Source: CAJGDV01 sp036667875
Lineage (GTDB): Bacteria > Bacillota_I > Bacilli_A > RF39 > UBA660
Length of the DNA stretch: 64,000 nt
Assembly (NCBI GenBank): GCA_036667875.1
Contig: JAVWTD010000002.1
Location: forward strand, 10,920-74,919
Direction: 5' to 3'
This document shows, piece by piece, positions 14,755-23,346 of this stretch. Under the pieces are notes generated by a model. That model made no database searches, was not told where the DNA came from, and saw only the letters and a program-made list of their open reading frames with translations. A program made the position numbers and the translations under genes. How positions within the stretch are numbered: the stretch's first letter is position 1; the number at the start of each line of letters is the position of its first letter.

Positions 14755-15048
14755 GTGAAAAAAAAGAAAAGAAGATTTCGTTTTACAAGAGGAGAAAAGG
14801 TAATAGGACTTTGTTGTGCTTTTTTGTTTACCTTTGCTTTTTTTATAGAAGTTTTTTGCAAATCATTTGAAGGGAATTTAGGCATGAGTGTTGAAAAACT
14901 AAAATATCAAATTTCAATTCAAGAAAAAAAGAACGAAAGTTTGACAATGCAAGTAAATGAACTAACTTCTTATGATAAAATAAAGGATATTGTAAAAGAA
15001 ATGGGACTTTCATACAATAATGAAAATATTATTGTTATTGAAAATTGA
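14755..15048 (+). CDS. ftsL: FtsL-like septum protein
   Basis: A 97-residue bitopic membrane protein: a basic cytoplasmic start (about 15 Lys/Arg-rich residues), a transmembrane helix near residues 16-36, and an extracytoplasmic coiled-coil (LKYQISIQEKKNESLTMQVNEL) ending with a region (MGLSYNNENIIVIEN) typical of FtsL/DivIC. FtsL with FtsB/DivIC activates the septal wall synthase. Sequence conservation in this family is low; position between rsmH and a class B PBP gene is the stronger evidence. The start is GTG, one base after the rsmH stop, with the Shine-Dalgarno (AAAGGG) inside rsmH. Confidence 0.85.
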   Translation: MKKKKRRFRFTRGEKVIGLCCAFLFTFAFFIEVFCKSFEGNLGMSVEKLKYQISIQEKKNESLTMQVNELTSYDKIKDIVKEMGLSYNNENIIVIEN

Positions 15049-15057
15049 GGTGTTTAG

Positions 15058-17199
15058 ATGAAAAATAAAAAAGAAGAGTGGAAAGCTTCAAAAATATTTC
15101 AAACAATTGTTTTTTTGTGTCTATTTTTTATTTTTCTTCAATTATCTTATATTTCACTTTCACCCGTTGTCTATGGTACTAACATGGATGAGTTTGCCGC
15201 TACTAGAAATACATATAAAACAACTCTTTATGCTAAAAGAGGAACTATTTTTGATAAAGATAATAATGTTTTAGCTCTTAACGTTTCATCATATACAGTA
15301 ATAGCGTATCTATCTGAAACTAGAACGGGTCAAAACAAAGATCCACTTCATGTAGTGGATAAAGAAAAAACAGCAGAGCAACTTTCACCAATTCTTAATA
15401 TGTCAAAAGAATATATACTTGAACTACTTAATAAAGATGTTTATCAAGTAGAACTAGGTCCTGGTGGAAGAGCAATCACTGAATTAACAAAAGAAAAAAT
15501 AGAAAAATTAAAACTTCCAGGAATATCTTTTAGTGAAACTTATAAAAGATATTATCCAAATGGAAACTTTGCATCGTATATTTTAGGCTATGCTAAGCAA
15601 TATGGAAAAGAAGGAAAAGAAACAAAAATTGTAGGAGAATTAGGAATAGAATCAAAATATGAAAAATTACTAACTGGGACAAACGGTTACTTAGAATATC
15701 AAAAAGATAGATACGGATACAAAATACCTGATACGAAAGAAAAAAGAATTGAAGCAGTAGATGGTTCAAATGTTAAACTAACTATTGACTCTAATATTCA
15801 AAGATTTATTGAAAGTGCTATTACCAACTTAAAAGAATATACTCCAGAATGGGCAAATATTACTTTAATGGATGCAAAAACGGGTGAAATTTTAGGGTCA
15901 TCCTCAATACCTTCATTTGATCCAAATATAAGAGATATAACTAACTATCAAAGTCCTCTTGTAACTTATACTTTTGAACCTGGTAGTACAATGAAAACTT
16001 TTTCCTATATGTGTGCAATTGACTCTGATAAATATGACGGAAATAGAATAGTAAATACAGGAAGTTTAAAAATCGGAGATGACACAGTAAGAGACTGGAA
16101 TCGTACAGGATGGGGACCAATCACACTTGATAAAGGATTTGTATATTCATCAAATGTGGCTGCTAGTACCTTAGTAACAGACATAATAAATAAAAGTGAA
16201 TTAAGGGATTGTTATGAAAAGTATGGATTTGGTTCTACTACAAAAATAGAATTACCAAAAGAAGCAAGTGGCATACTAGGATTTACTTATCCTATTGAAG
16301 TTGCAACAGCATCATTTGGTCAAGGTATAACGACAACTGTTCTACAACAACTTCAAGGGCTTACCATCATTGCTAATAATGGGAAAATGGTGAAACCTCA
16401 CATCGTTAAAAACATCATAAACCCAAATACAAAAAAAACAATTTATGAAAGTTCAATTGAACAGTCCCCACAATTAGTAAAAACAAGTACAGTTAATAAA
16501 ATGAAAGACCTACTTGATCAAGTAGTAAATGGAGATGATTGGAATAGAACAGGGCAAGGCTATCAACTCCCAGGATACAGTTTAATAGGTAAAACTGGTA
16601 CAGCTCAAATATCATCTGGAAATGGATACCTTACTGGATATAATGATTATATACATTCTTTCTCAGGAATGTATCCAAAAGATGATCCTAAAATTATTAT
16701 TTATGCCGCTATAAAAAGACCATCAAATGCATCAGATTCAGGCATAGTAAAAGCAGTAAAAGAAATAATAATTAATACAACAAAATATTTAAATTTATTT
16801 AATCATGTTGACAACAATTCAAATGTTATGGAATTTAAATTACCATCATATACTAATAAGAATATCACAACAGTAGAAGAAGACTTGAAAAGTAAAAATA
16901 TTAATATAATAAAAATAGGAAATGGTAATAAAGTTGTATCGCAATATCCAAAAAGTAAAACAAAAATGTTATCTTATGATAAAGTAATATTAATAACAAA
17001 TGGAGACTCTATAACGCTTCCATCACTTATTGGATGGTCAAAAAAAGAACTACAAAGTTTAATGAAACTTTTAAAAATAAACTATATTATTGAAGGAACA
17101 GGATTTGTTGTAACAGAATCTATTCCTCCTGGAACAATCATAACAAAAGACATGGTTTTAGAATTTAACCTTGCAAATAGATACGAAAGCACAAGTTAG
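15058..17199 (+). CDS. ftsI: Class B penicillin-binding protein with PASTA domains (FtsI/SpoVD type)
   Basis: A 713-residue transpeptidase that cross-links peptidoglycan at the septum. It has a single N-terminal transmembrane anchor (about 14-35), a PBP dimerisation domain (from about 55; YAKRGTIFDKDNNVLA), and a transpeptidase domain with active-site S310 in STMK, YSSN as the second motif, and KTGT from K512. Two C-terminal PASTA repeats (about 585-645 and 650-705) probably sense cell-wall fragments or muropeptides. The gene sits after ftsL as in Bacillus, where pbpB and spoVD both carry PASTA. Which of the two it represents cannot be decided, since only one copy is here. murE and mraY do not follow. 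Confidence 0.93.
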   Translation: MKNKKEEWKASKIFQTIVFLCLFFIFLQLSYISLSPVVYGTNMDEFAATRNTYKTTLYAKRGTIFDKDNNVLALNVSSYTVIAYLSETRTGQNKDPLHVVDKEKTAEQLSPILNMSKEYILELLNKDVYQVELGPGGRAITELTKEKIEKLKLPGISFSETYKRYYPNGNFASYILGYAKQYGKEGKETKIVGELGIESKYEKLLTGTNGYLEYQKDRYGYKIPDTKEKRIEAVDGSNVKLTIDSNIQRFIESAITNLKEYTPEWANITLMDAKTGEILGSSSIPSFDPNIRDITNYQSPLVTYTFEPGSTMKTFSYMCAIDSDKYDGNRIVNTGSLKIGDDTVRDWNRTGWGPITLDKGFVYSSNVAASTLVTDIINKSELRDCYEKYGFGSTTKIELPKEASGILGFTYPIEVATASFGQGITTTVLQQLQGLTIIANNGKMVKPHIVKNIINPNTKKTIYESSIEQSPQLVKTSTVNKMKDLLDQVVNGDDWNRTGQGYQLPGYSLIGKTGTAQISSGNGYLTGYNDYIHSFSGMYPKDDPKIIIYAAIKRPSNASDSGIVKAVKEIIINTTKYLNLFNHVDNNSNVMEFKLPSYTNKNITTVEEDLKSKNINIIKIGNGNKVVSQYPKSKTKMLSYDKVILITNGDSITLPSLIGWSKKELQSLMKLLKINYIIEGTGFVVTESIPPGTIITKDMVLEFNLANRYESTS

Positions 17200-17209
17200 T
17201 GCTTTTTTT
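17186..17209 (+). terminator. Terminator of the division cluster
   Basis: AAAGCAC pairs with GTGCTTT and is followed by T residues. The PBP stop lies in the loop. Confidence 0.85.
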
Positions 17210-17287
17210 GTATATAAAATGTAAACCTAAACTTTACGTCAACTTATAATACGTAAATCCTTATTTTATAAGACTTAAAGAAACATA

Positions 17288-17318
17288 TTGACAAAAAATA
17301 TTTCCCATATAATAATAT
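17288..17318 (+). promoter_or_regulatory. Promoter before the 17.3 kb membrane protein
   Basis: TTGACA at 17288-17293 is followed by two overlapping -10 candidates, TATAAT (17308-17313) and TAATAT (17313-17318). The spacing is 14 or 19 nt, so the exact -10 is uncertain. Confidence 0.5.
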
Positions 17319-17340
17319 AACTCATGAAAGTTGGTACAAG

Positions 17341-17583
17341 ATGAAAAGAAAAATATTTGATTCCATTTATTGGATATTATTAATAACAATTACATTAATA
17401 TGGACTATAGACTACTTTAATGTAGCATTTAAAAAAGAACCCATGTTTTGTGTAACAGAAGAAATTAAAACATATAAGGATGGTTATATTAAAACATGCA
17501 ATGGTTTAGGATATAAGATTAAAAAATACAATAGAGAAAGTCTAACAAAAGGATATACTTATGGCTTTATAGGAGATAAATAA
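17341..17583 (+). CDS. Small membrane protein of unknown function
   Basis: An 80-residue protein with one transmembrane helix at about residues 10-28, followed by a small soluble part. The soluble part carries the pattern FCVTEEIKTYKDGYIKTCNGLGYKIKKYN, with two cysteines. Small Firmicutes membrane proteins with a comparable 'DG..YxGLGYK' strand are common, but I know of no defined role for them. Its stop overlaps the next start by one base, so it is coupled to the Ig-like surface protein. There is a weak ribosome-binding region (GAAAG) before ATG. Confidence 0.7.
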   Translation: MKRKIFDSIYWILLITITLIWTIDYFNVAFKKEPMFCVTEEIKTYKDGYIKTCNGLGYKIKKYNRESLTKGYTYGFIGDK

Positions 17584-18938
17584 TGAAAAATAAAATGATA
17601 GGATTACTTTTCTTTTTAGTACTAGCAGGATCATTTCTAACAGTATTTAATAGAAGTGTAGAAATAAAAAAAATTGAACCAAAAGAAATAATTAAATCAA
17701 CACTTTTTATAAATATTGAAAATGATATAGAAATAATAGAAAATGAAGAAGCAAATTTACTTGATGGAATAACTTCATCAAAGGACAGCATAATAACAAT
17801 TAGTATATCATCTACAAAAAATCTAAAAGTAGGTACACACTTTATTATTTATACTGCCAAAAACAAAAAAGGTGAAACCAAAACAGCTAAAAGAAAAATT
17901 ACAGTTAAAGAAAAAATAATCGAACTAGCCCTAGCAAATGAAAACTATCCACCAAACATAATTCTAAAAAACAATGTCTTTGAAGCAGGTATAAATACTA
18001 AAATACCTTATTTTTATGCTGATGCTTATGACTCATTTGATGGATACGTAACAGTTTATGTTCATAACAATATTAATATAAATAAAGCAGGTTTGTATGA
18101 TGTCGTATTTGAAGCTTTCGATAAAGAAGGCTTAAGTTCAAAAGTTGTAGAAAAATTTAGAGTAGTTGATAACATTGCACCTACTATAACAACATTTACA
18201 AATACAAGTAATGGAACTTGGACAAACCAAGAAGTTAATATAGAAATCGATGCTACTGATTATGAAACTGGACTTAATAAAATAGAATATAGTTTTGATA
18301 ATATAAACTGGACTAAAATTAAATCTAAAAAACTAACATTTAAAGAAGAACAAAATACTAAAGTTTATGTAAGAGCAATTGATAATGCCCTTAATATTTC
18401 AAGTGTTTTAGAAACTAATGTACAAATAGACAAAACAGCACCAGAATCATTAGACAAAAGCGATATTTATATAGAGATGACAAAAGAGCAAGAGATAGTA
18501 ACCCTAGATACTAAAGCAACTGATAACTTAAGTGGAATAGAAAAAACAGTTCCAAAATGCACTATAGATTCCACTACTGAAGGTCTTACAATATGCGAAA
18601 TAGATATTTATGATTACGCAGGCAACATAACAAAAATTACTAAAAATATTTATGTAAAAGATACAAAAGCACCAACTATAACATCAACAAACATTATTAT
18701 TTATAAAGAAAAATTCACCAATCTACTAGACACACTTATAATAGATGAAAACTCTAAAGACCCAGTTACCGTTAACATTTTAAATAGCAATTTCATAAAT
18801 GAAGTAGGGAAATATCAAGTTACATTTGAAATTATTGACGCAAAAGGAAATACAAGTACAACTGTTGTAAATTATGAAGTTAAAGAAGAATTAACCATAC
18901 CACCAGTAGAAGAAACACTATCAACTTTACAGCCATAA
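17583..18938 (+). CDS. Exported protein with repeated Ig-like (DUF5011/HYR-type) domains
   Basis: A 451-residue protein with an N-terminal hydrophobic segment (residues 5-22, probably signal or anchor) and about four successive beta-sandwich modules. Recurrent markers are a proline-rich start such as NIAPTITTF, DKTAPESLD and TKAPTITST, and an end pattern like GKYQVTFEIIDAKGNTST. These are found in bacterial surface Ig-like domains. The C-terminus (PPVEETLSTLQP) has no LPXTG or second membrane segment, so it is secreted or held by its N-terminus. No catalytic domain is visible. It is coupled to the small membrane protein upstream and may interact with the wall or with the autolysin at 28 kb, which shares similar domains. 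Confidence 0.8.
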   Translation: MKNKMIGLLFFLVLAGSFLTVFNRSVEIKKIEPKEIIKSTLFINIENDIEIIENEEANLLDGITSSKDSIITISISSTKNLKVGTHFIIYTAKNKKGETKTAKRKITVKEKIIELALANENYPPNIILKNNVFEAGINTKIPYFYADAYDSFDGYVTVYVHNNININKAGLYDVVFEAFDKEGLSSKVVEKFRVVDNIAPTITTFTNTSNGTWTNQEVNIEIDATDYETGLNKIEYSFDNINWTKIKSKKLTFKEEQNTKVYVRAIDNALNISSVLETNVQIDKTAPESLDKSDIYIEMTKEQEIVTLDTKATDNLSGIEKTVPKCTIDSTTEGLTICEIDIYDYAGNITKITKNIYVKDTKAPTITSTNIIIYKEKFTNLLDTLIIDENSKDPVTVNILNSNFINEVGKYQVTFEIIDAKGNTSTTVVNYEVKEELTIPPVEETLSTLQP

Positions 18939-19002
18939 ACTAAAAAAATTTTTAATTTCTTATTTTGTATGTTAAAATAGTATATAGAATAGAGGGATTA
19001 AG

Positions 19003-20271
19003 ATGGAACAAAAAATAGAATATCAAACCATATTAGATGAGGCAATCAAAGAGATTGATTCTAAAGTAGGAGACTATGAAGAAGCAAGAAATAAACTGAT
19101 TATTCTCCTAGAACAAATAAATCCTATCATTGACCCAAAAACAACCATATTCTCTTTTGATAATATTATAGATTATACATTATTTAATAATCGTTTTAAT
19201 AGTGACAAAAAATATATCATAAGTGAATACCCACTCTTTAAATTTTACTACTATATAGCCCTTACTTATCTTCAAGAAAAAGACAATGAAGAAACAAAGA
19301 ACTATCTTAAAAAAGCAATAAGATCTAATCCATTTGATACTGTTAGTTATATTCAATTAGCAGATACTTATAAAACAGAAAACGAATTAAATTCTATGCT
19401 TAAAACAATTATAGAAATGTATAAATATATCTATACAGCAACAGACATGAAAGACTTTTATATCACACTCGGTGACTATTACTTTTTAACAAAAAACTTC
19501 GAATTAGCAAATGTTTTATATTCTTATGGAGATGTCTTTTTAAAAACCGATTATGTAGAAAAGATGTTAACAATAATAGGAATGGAATTAAAAAGACCAT
19601 TAATATTTAACACTAAAAATGATTGCATAAAAGTCTTAGAAGATTCCAAAATAAAAACTACACCACCTTTAGAAAATATAATAGAATTAAAAAAAATGTA
19701 CGAAATATCTAAAACTATACCAGAAGACTATAAATTCAGATCTAACCTAAAAAAAATCATATATGAATTAACATTTGATGAAGCATATGAAGATACAATG
19801 ACTATTAAAAATACACAATTAGAATTTACTTTTAGAATCCCTGCATCATGGAATCAGATTAACCGAACCGACTATAATAAATCAACAACAGGAGATTACA
19901 CACTTTATGTAATCGAAGCAGAAAAAAACAATGTTATTAATATGAATATTTTAAAGAACCATGACCGCAAAGACTTAATTGAAGAATACAAATTATATAA
20001 AGATTATACACTAAGTAAAGATTATATTATAGAATATGAACAAGGAATAAGAACTAAAAATTTAGATTATATTCTAATGATAATAAGTAAAAAACTATTA
20101 AATGAAATGATTACAATCATACACACTATTTTTATAATAAAAGACAAAGTTATTGATATAACTATACCTACTAAAGGCAACTATAATAACGAAAATATAA
20201 AAGAATTACAAAATGATTTAAACCTACAAAGAATTACTAAAATTATTGAAAGTATAGAAATAGTTAATTAA
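19003..20271 (+). CDS. TPR-like helical protein
   Basis: A 422-residue cytosolic-looking protein. The first half is alpha-helical with tetratricopeptide-type repeats (FKFYYYIALTYLQEKDNEETKNYLKKAI, then DTVSYIQLADTYK, and DFYITLGDYYFLTKNFELANVLYSYGD). The second half (from about residue 275) is a beta-rich region beginning ELEFTFRIPASWNQI-like and alternating strands, resembling small lipoprotein-type beta domains. It has no signal peptide. No partner is apparent. An extended -10 (TG-T-TAAAAT near 18969) and Shine-Dalgarno AGAGGG precede it. I do not recognise a specific family. Confidence 0.68.
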   Translation: MEQKIEYQTILDEAIKEIDSKVGDYEEARNKLIILLEQINPIIDPKTTIFSFDNIIDYTLFNNRFNSDKKYIISEYPLFKFYYYIALTYLQEKDNEETKNYLKKAIRSNPFDTVSYIQLADTYKTENELNSMLKTIIEMYKYIYTATDMKDFYITLGDYYFLTKNFELANVLYSYGDVFLKTDYVEKMLTIIGMELKRPLIFNTKNDCIKVLEDSKIKTTPPLENIIELKKMYEISKTIPEDYKFRSNLKKIIYELTFDEAYEDTMTIKNTQLEFTFRIPASWNQINRTDYNKSTTGDYTLYVIEAEKNNVINMNILKNHDRKDLIEEYKLYKDYTLSKDYIIEYEQGIRTKNLDYILMIISKKLLNEMITIIHTIFIIKDKVIDITIPTKGNYNNENIKELQNDLNLQRITKIIESIEIVN

Positions 20272-20361
20272 ACTGTGCTATACTTAAAGTGGGATTAATA
20301 ATAATCAGTCCCATTAAAAATTACACACTATGGAAAGAAACAAATATATAAGAGGATAAAT

Positions 20362-20757
20362 ATGGAAAAAGTTAAAAAAAATTTAGAAACAATAATTTTA
20401 TTAATGATTATATTTCTAATGTTTGTAGTATTAGTAATCTTTTATGAAAATAAAATAAAAACTACTGAAACAAAAACATTTTACAATAATAAAAATGAAT
20501 ACCTAACAGTAGAAGTAAAATTTGTAGAACAAATAAAAGAAGATTTAGTATCAGTAAAAGGAAACTATCTTAACTACGTATCACTCGATCCATCAATAAT
20601 AAAGAAATTAAAAAACAACAAAACTTATCAATTTAAATTTAAAACAAACAATAAAAAAGTAGAAAAAGGGAATTTAACAAAACTATTTCAAACTTATGAA
20701 ATAATAGAAATAAATATCGGTGTTAAATATGCAGAAGTTAACCAAATTATTGATTAA
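20362..20757 (+). CDS. Membrane-anchored protein of unknown function
   Basis: A 131-residue protein with one transmembrane helix at about residues 10-30 and a basic beta-rich extracytoplasmic part (YLTVEVKFVEQIKEDLVSVKGNYLNYV; KTYQFKFKTNNKK). Its end overlaps the GtrA gene by 29 bases, so the two are translated together. Coupling to a GtrA-type flippase suggests a role in surface polysaccharide or glycolipid decoration, but that is only guilt by association. No family recognised. Confidence 0.62.
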   Translation: MEKVKKNLETIILLMIIFLMFVVLVIFYENKIKTTETKTFYNNKNEYLTVEVKFVEQIKEDLVSVKGNYLNYVSLDPSIIKKLKNNKTYQFKFKTNNKKVEKGNLTKLFQTYEIIEINIGVKYAEVNQIID

Positions 20758-21166
20758 AAATAAAGAAGAAATAGTAAACTACATTATTGTAGGTGGTCTT
20801 ACAACTCTAATAAGTCTAATATCTTATTACTTATTTAGTACAATACTACTTAATGATACCGCTATTAATATGGAAATATCTAATGTACTATCGTGGATAA
20901 TATCAGTATCATTTGCTTATGCTGCAAACCGAAAATATGTTTTTAAAAGCAAGACTTTAGGAAAAAAGAAACACTTTGAAATAATCAATTTTCTATCTTC
21001 AAGGATTTTTTCTTTACTAATAGAAATGATTTTAATGTATTTAATGGTAATATTACTATCTATTAATAATATGGTTTCAAAAGTAATAGTTCAGGTAATA
21101 GTAATAGTATTAAATTTTATATTAAGTAAATTAATAGTATTTAAAAAGACAATAAAGAATTACTAA
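20729..21166 (+). CDS. GtrA-family membrane protein
   Basis: A 145-residue protein with four transmembrane helices, the architecture of GtrA/DPMS-like proteins that move lipid-linked sugars across the membrane. The family start is VNYIIVGGLTTLISLISYYLF, and helix 2 carries the typical SFAYAANRKYVFKS. A second NFI-LSKLIVFKK-type motif ends the last helix, as in the family repeat. ATG 20729 is preferred over an in-frame GTG at 20720, because GGTG at 20719-20722 serves as the ribosome-binding site. No glycosyltransferase is adjacent, which is unusual for GtrA. Confidence 0.85.
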   Translation: MQKLTKLLIKNKEEIVNYIIVGGLTTLISLISYYLFSTILLNDTAINMEISNVLSWIISVSFAYAANRKYVFKSKTLGKKKHFEIINFLSSRIFSLLIEMILMYLMVILLSINNMVSKVIVQVIVIVLNFILSKLIVFKKTIKNY

Positions 21167-21302
21167 TTAATAGCAGTTCTTTTTTACTATTCGCATAAAT
21201 CTCAATTAAATGCTTGCTTTTTTCTTTTTTTTCCGTTTTTTTCTTGTCTAATAACAAAAATCGTAGTATAATATCTTTTAGTTGAGAAGGGAGGGATATT
21301 GA

Positions 21303-21497
21303 ATGACTAAAGTAATAGTACGTAATGGAAATGTTGATGGTGCACTAAGAACCGTAAAACAAAGAAATGCTAAAGATGGCCTCCTAAAAGCTGTTCGCGA
21401 AAGACAAGAAGGATACATGAAACCGGGAGTTAAAAAGAGAAAAGAAAAGAAAGAAGCTATCAGAAACGCAAAGAAAAATGCGAGAAAATCATTTTAA
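21303..21497 (+). CDS. rpsU: 30S ribosomal protein S21
   Basis: A 64-residue S21, a basic small-subunit protein. The family pattern is seen in TKVIVRNGNVDGALRTVKQRN, and then a lysine/arginine-rich tail (KKRKEKKEAIRNAKKNARKSF). Shine-Dalgarno GGGAGGG is strong. yqeY follows as in Bacillus. The stop codon lies in the 5' arm of a terminator, so rpsU may be partly insulated from yqeY. A -10-like TATAAT is present at about 21266-21271. Confidence 0.95.
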   Translation: MTKVIVRNGNVDGALRTVKQRNAKDGLLKAVRERQEGYMKPGVKKRKEKKEAIRNAKKNARKSF

Positions 21498-21515
21498 GAG
21501 CGTATGCTCTTTTTA
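21496..21515 (+). terminator. Attenuating terminator between rpsU and yqeY
   Basis: AAGAGC and GCTCTT form a 6-bp stem with a 4-nt loop and a short T-run. The yqeY Shine-Dalgarno follows 10 bases later, so some read-through is expected. Confidence 0.7.
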
Positions 21516-21534
21516 TTTTAAAGGAGATAAGAAA

Positions 21535-21975
21535 ATGAGACAAACTATATTAGACGCAATAATAACATCAATGAAAGCTAAAGATAAAGAAACACTATCA
21601 GTATTAAGAATGGTTAAAGGTTCAATGCAACTTGAAGAAATAAACCTTAAAAGAGAACTTAATGATATTGAAATGACTTTAATTTTATCAAAACAAATAA
21701 AATCAAGAAAAGATTCAATCGTTGAATTTAAAAAAGGAAACCGCAATGACTTAGTTGAACAAGTAGAAAAAGAAATAGTTATTTTAGAAAAATATATGCC
21801 AGCACAAATGAGTGAAGAAGAAATAATTAAAAATGTAGAATTACTATTTAAAGAAGTTAATCCAACAGGACCTCAAGATATGGGGAAACTAATGGGTAAA
21901 GCATCACCTTTATTTAAAGGAAAAGCAGACATGGGTCTAGTAAATAGAATAATAAAAGAAAGACTTTCAAAATAG
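21535..21975 (+). CDS. yqeY: GatB/YqeY domain protein
   Basis: A 146-residue YqeY protein. The domain resembles the tail of GatB, the amidotransferase subunit that makes Gln-tRNA, but standalone YqeY has no proven role. Visible features are TILDAIITSMKAKDKETLSVLRMVKGSM, then KQIKSRKDSIVEFKKGNR, LEKYMPAQMSEEEI and the ending GKASPLFKGKADMGLVNRIIKE. The start at 21535 is set by AAAGGAGAT. A longer in-frame start at 21478 lies inside rpsU and is not used. The rpsU-yqeY order matches Bacillus. Confidence 0.93.
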   Translation: MRQTILDAIITSMKAKDKETLSVLRMVKGSMQLEEINLKRELNDIEMTLILSKQIKSRKDSIVEFKKGNRNDLVEQVEKEIVILEKYMPAQMSEEEIIKNVELLFKEVNPTGPQDMGKLMGKASPLFKGKADMGLVNRIIKERLSK

Positions 21976-22086
21976 TTTTTCTTTTCTTTTTATTTAAAGA
22001 TTGTACGATTAAATGCAACTACAGTAAAATTTAGGACTCTGTTTACTAATTCCTTCGAGTTTTTTTGTTAAAATTAACCTAAACTA

Positions 22087-22114
22087 TTGTAAAACAACAA
22101 AACTATGTTATAAT
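22087..22114 (+). promoter_or_regulatory. Promoter of the rpsB-tsf operon
   Basis: TTGTAA (22087-22092), 16-nt spacer and TG-T-TATAAT (22106-22114). Transcription would start near 22121, giving a leader of about 105 bases. Confidence 0.65.
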
Positions 22115-22137
22115 ATTATTGGCTTTTTTAATACACA

Positions 22138-22195
22138 CGAATATGGATTTTCAAGCCTAGTGCCAAAATTGGTGGTTTGAACATAGAAATATTCG
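22138..22195 (+). promoter_or_regulatory. rpsB leader stem-loop, candidate S2-responsive element
   Basis: CGAATAT (22138-22144) pairs with ATATTCG (22189-22195), enclosing a second helix CAAGCC (22152-22157) with GGTTTG (22173-22178) and a third, CCA with TGG. Two Shine-Dalgarno-like runs follow (CGGAGGA, then AAAGGAGGAAG before ATG). A multi-helix leader immediately upstream of rpsB is typical of autogenous ribosomal protein leaders. That S2 is the ligand is inference. Confidence 0.55.
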
Positions 22196-22224
22196 GAGGA
22201 TAAAAAACAAAAGGAGGAAGAAAA

Positions 22225-23340
22225 ATGTCAGTTGTTTCAATGAATTACTTATTAGAAGCAGGTGTTCACTTTGGTCATCAAACCAAAAGATGGAACCCAA
22301 AAATGAAAGAATATATCTTTACATCAAGAGATGATATTTATATTATCGATTTACAAAAAACTGCTAAAAAAATTGAAGAAGCTTATACAGCTTTAAATAA
22401 AATAGCAGCTAATGGAGGTAAAGTACTATTCGTAGGAACTAAAAAACAAGCAATAGAAGCTACAAAAGAAGAAGCTACTAGATCAAACTCTTATTACATT
22501 ACTGAAAGATGGTTAGGGGGAACTTTAACTAACTTTAGAACAATTAGAAAAAGAGTAAAACGTCTTGAAGAAATCGAAAAAATGGAAAAAGATGGTACAT
22601 TTGATGTACTACCTAAAAAAGAAGTTATTGGATTAAGAAAAGAATATGAAAAACTTAATATTTTATTAAATGGTATTCGTGGAATGTACAAATTACCAGA
22701 AGCAATGATTATCGTTGACCCTACAAAAGAAGACATCGCAATCAAAGAAGCTCGTAAATTAAATATTCCAGTATTCGGAATTGTAGATACTAACTGTGAT
22801 CCTGATATGGTAGATTATGTAATCCCTGGTAACGATGATGCTATTAGAGCTGTTAAATTAATTTTAGGAGTTTTATCAAACGCAATCGTTGAAGCTAATG
22901 GAGGACAATTAATAAACTTCGTTTCAAACGATGATAAACAACCATCAGATATCATGCAAAAAGCATTAGAAACAGTTAAACCAAAACAAGAAAGAAGAAA
23001 ACCATTCAATAACGACAGAAATGACAGAAGAGATAACAACAATAGACCATTTAGAAGATTTAATAATGACAATAGAAATTTTGATAATAGAGGACCTAGA
23101 AGAGAATTCGTAAAAAGAGAAGAAACAGTAGAAACAGTAAAACCTGTAGTAGAAACAGTAAAACCTATAGTAGAAACTGTAAAACCAGTAGTAGAAGTTA
23201 AGCCTGAACCAAAAAAAGCCGAAGTTAAATTTGATTTAACAGAAAAAACAGTTGCAGAACTTCGTGATTTAGCAAAAGCTAAAGATATTAAAGGTTATTC
23301 AACAATGAAAAAAGCAGAATTATTAGATGCTTTAAAATAA
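22225..23340 (+). CDS. rpsB: 30S ribosomal protein S2 with long C-terminal extension
   Basis: A 371-residue S2, about 110-120 residues longer than usual. The core is normal: VSMNYLLEAGVHFGHQTKRWNPKM near the start, FVGTKKQA, RWLGGTLTNF, IVDPTKEDIAIKEA and GNDDAIRAVKLI. From about residue 235 it continues with a basic, Asn/Arg-rich disordered part (RRKPFNNDRNDRRDNNN-type), followed by an acidic/proline part repeating VETVKPV, and ends at 336-371 with a small helical module (KTVAELRDLAKAKDIKGYSTMKKAEL) that resembles the Rho N-terminal/SAP-like fold. That fold often binds nucleic acid. The reading frame is continuous and the next gene tsf is normal, so this is not an assembly artefact of a stop loss. 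Confidence 0.95.
   Translation: MSVVSMNYLLEAGVHFGHQTKRWNPKMKEYIFTSRDDIYIIDLQKTAKKIEEAYTALNKIAANGGKVLFVGTKKQAIEATKEEATRSNSYYITERWLGGTLTNFRTIRKRVKRLEEIEKMEKDGTFDVLPKKEVIGLRKEYEKLNILLNGIRGMYKLPEAMIIVDPTKEDIAIKEARKLNIPVFGIVDTNCDPDMVDYVIPGNDDAIRAVKLILGVLSNAIVEANGGQLINFVSNDDKQPSDIMQKALETVKPKQERRKPFNNDRNDRRDNNNRPFRRFNNDNRNFDNRGPRREFVKREETVETVKPVVETVKPIVETVKPVVEVKPEPKKAEVKFDLTEKTVAELRDLAKAKDIKGYSTMKKAELLDALK
23119..23206 (+). repeat. Tandem repeat encoding (P)VVETVKP units in S2
   Basis: An approximately 24-base unit (GTAGAAACAGTAAAACCT and variants) is repeated about four times, encoding V-E-T-V-K-P with V/I variation. It forms the second half of the S2 linker. Confidence 0.7.
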
Positions 23341-23346
23341 ATATAA

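Noticed and set aside
21478..21534. Longer yqeY start inside rpsU
   Set aside because: It would cross the rpsU terminator; AAAGGAGAT before ATG 21535 is clear and matches the family N-terminus.
22020..22070. T-box or terminator candidate after yqeY (ACTC...GAGT with seven T)
   Set aside because: The stem is only 4 bp with a long loop, and no specifier or T-box sequence is present.
23119..23206. CRISPR-like repeat array
   Set aside because: The repeats are contiguous, coding and in frame within rpsB with no spacers.
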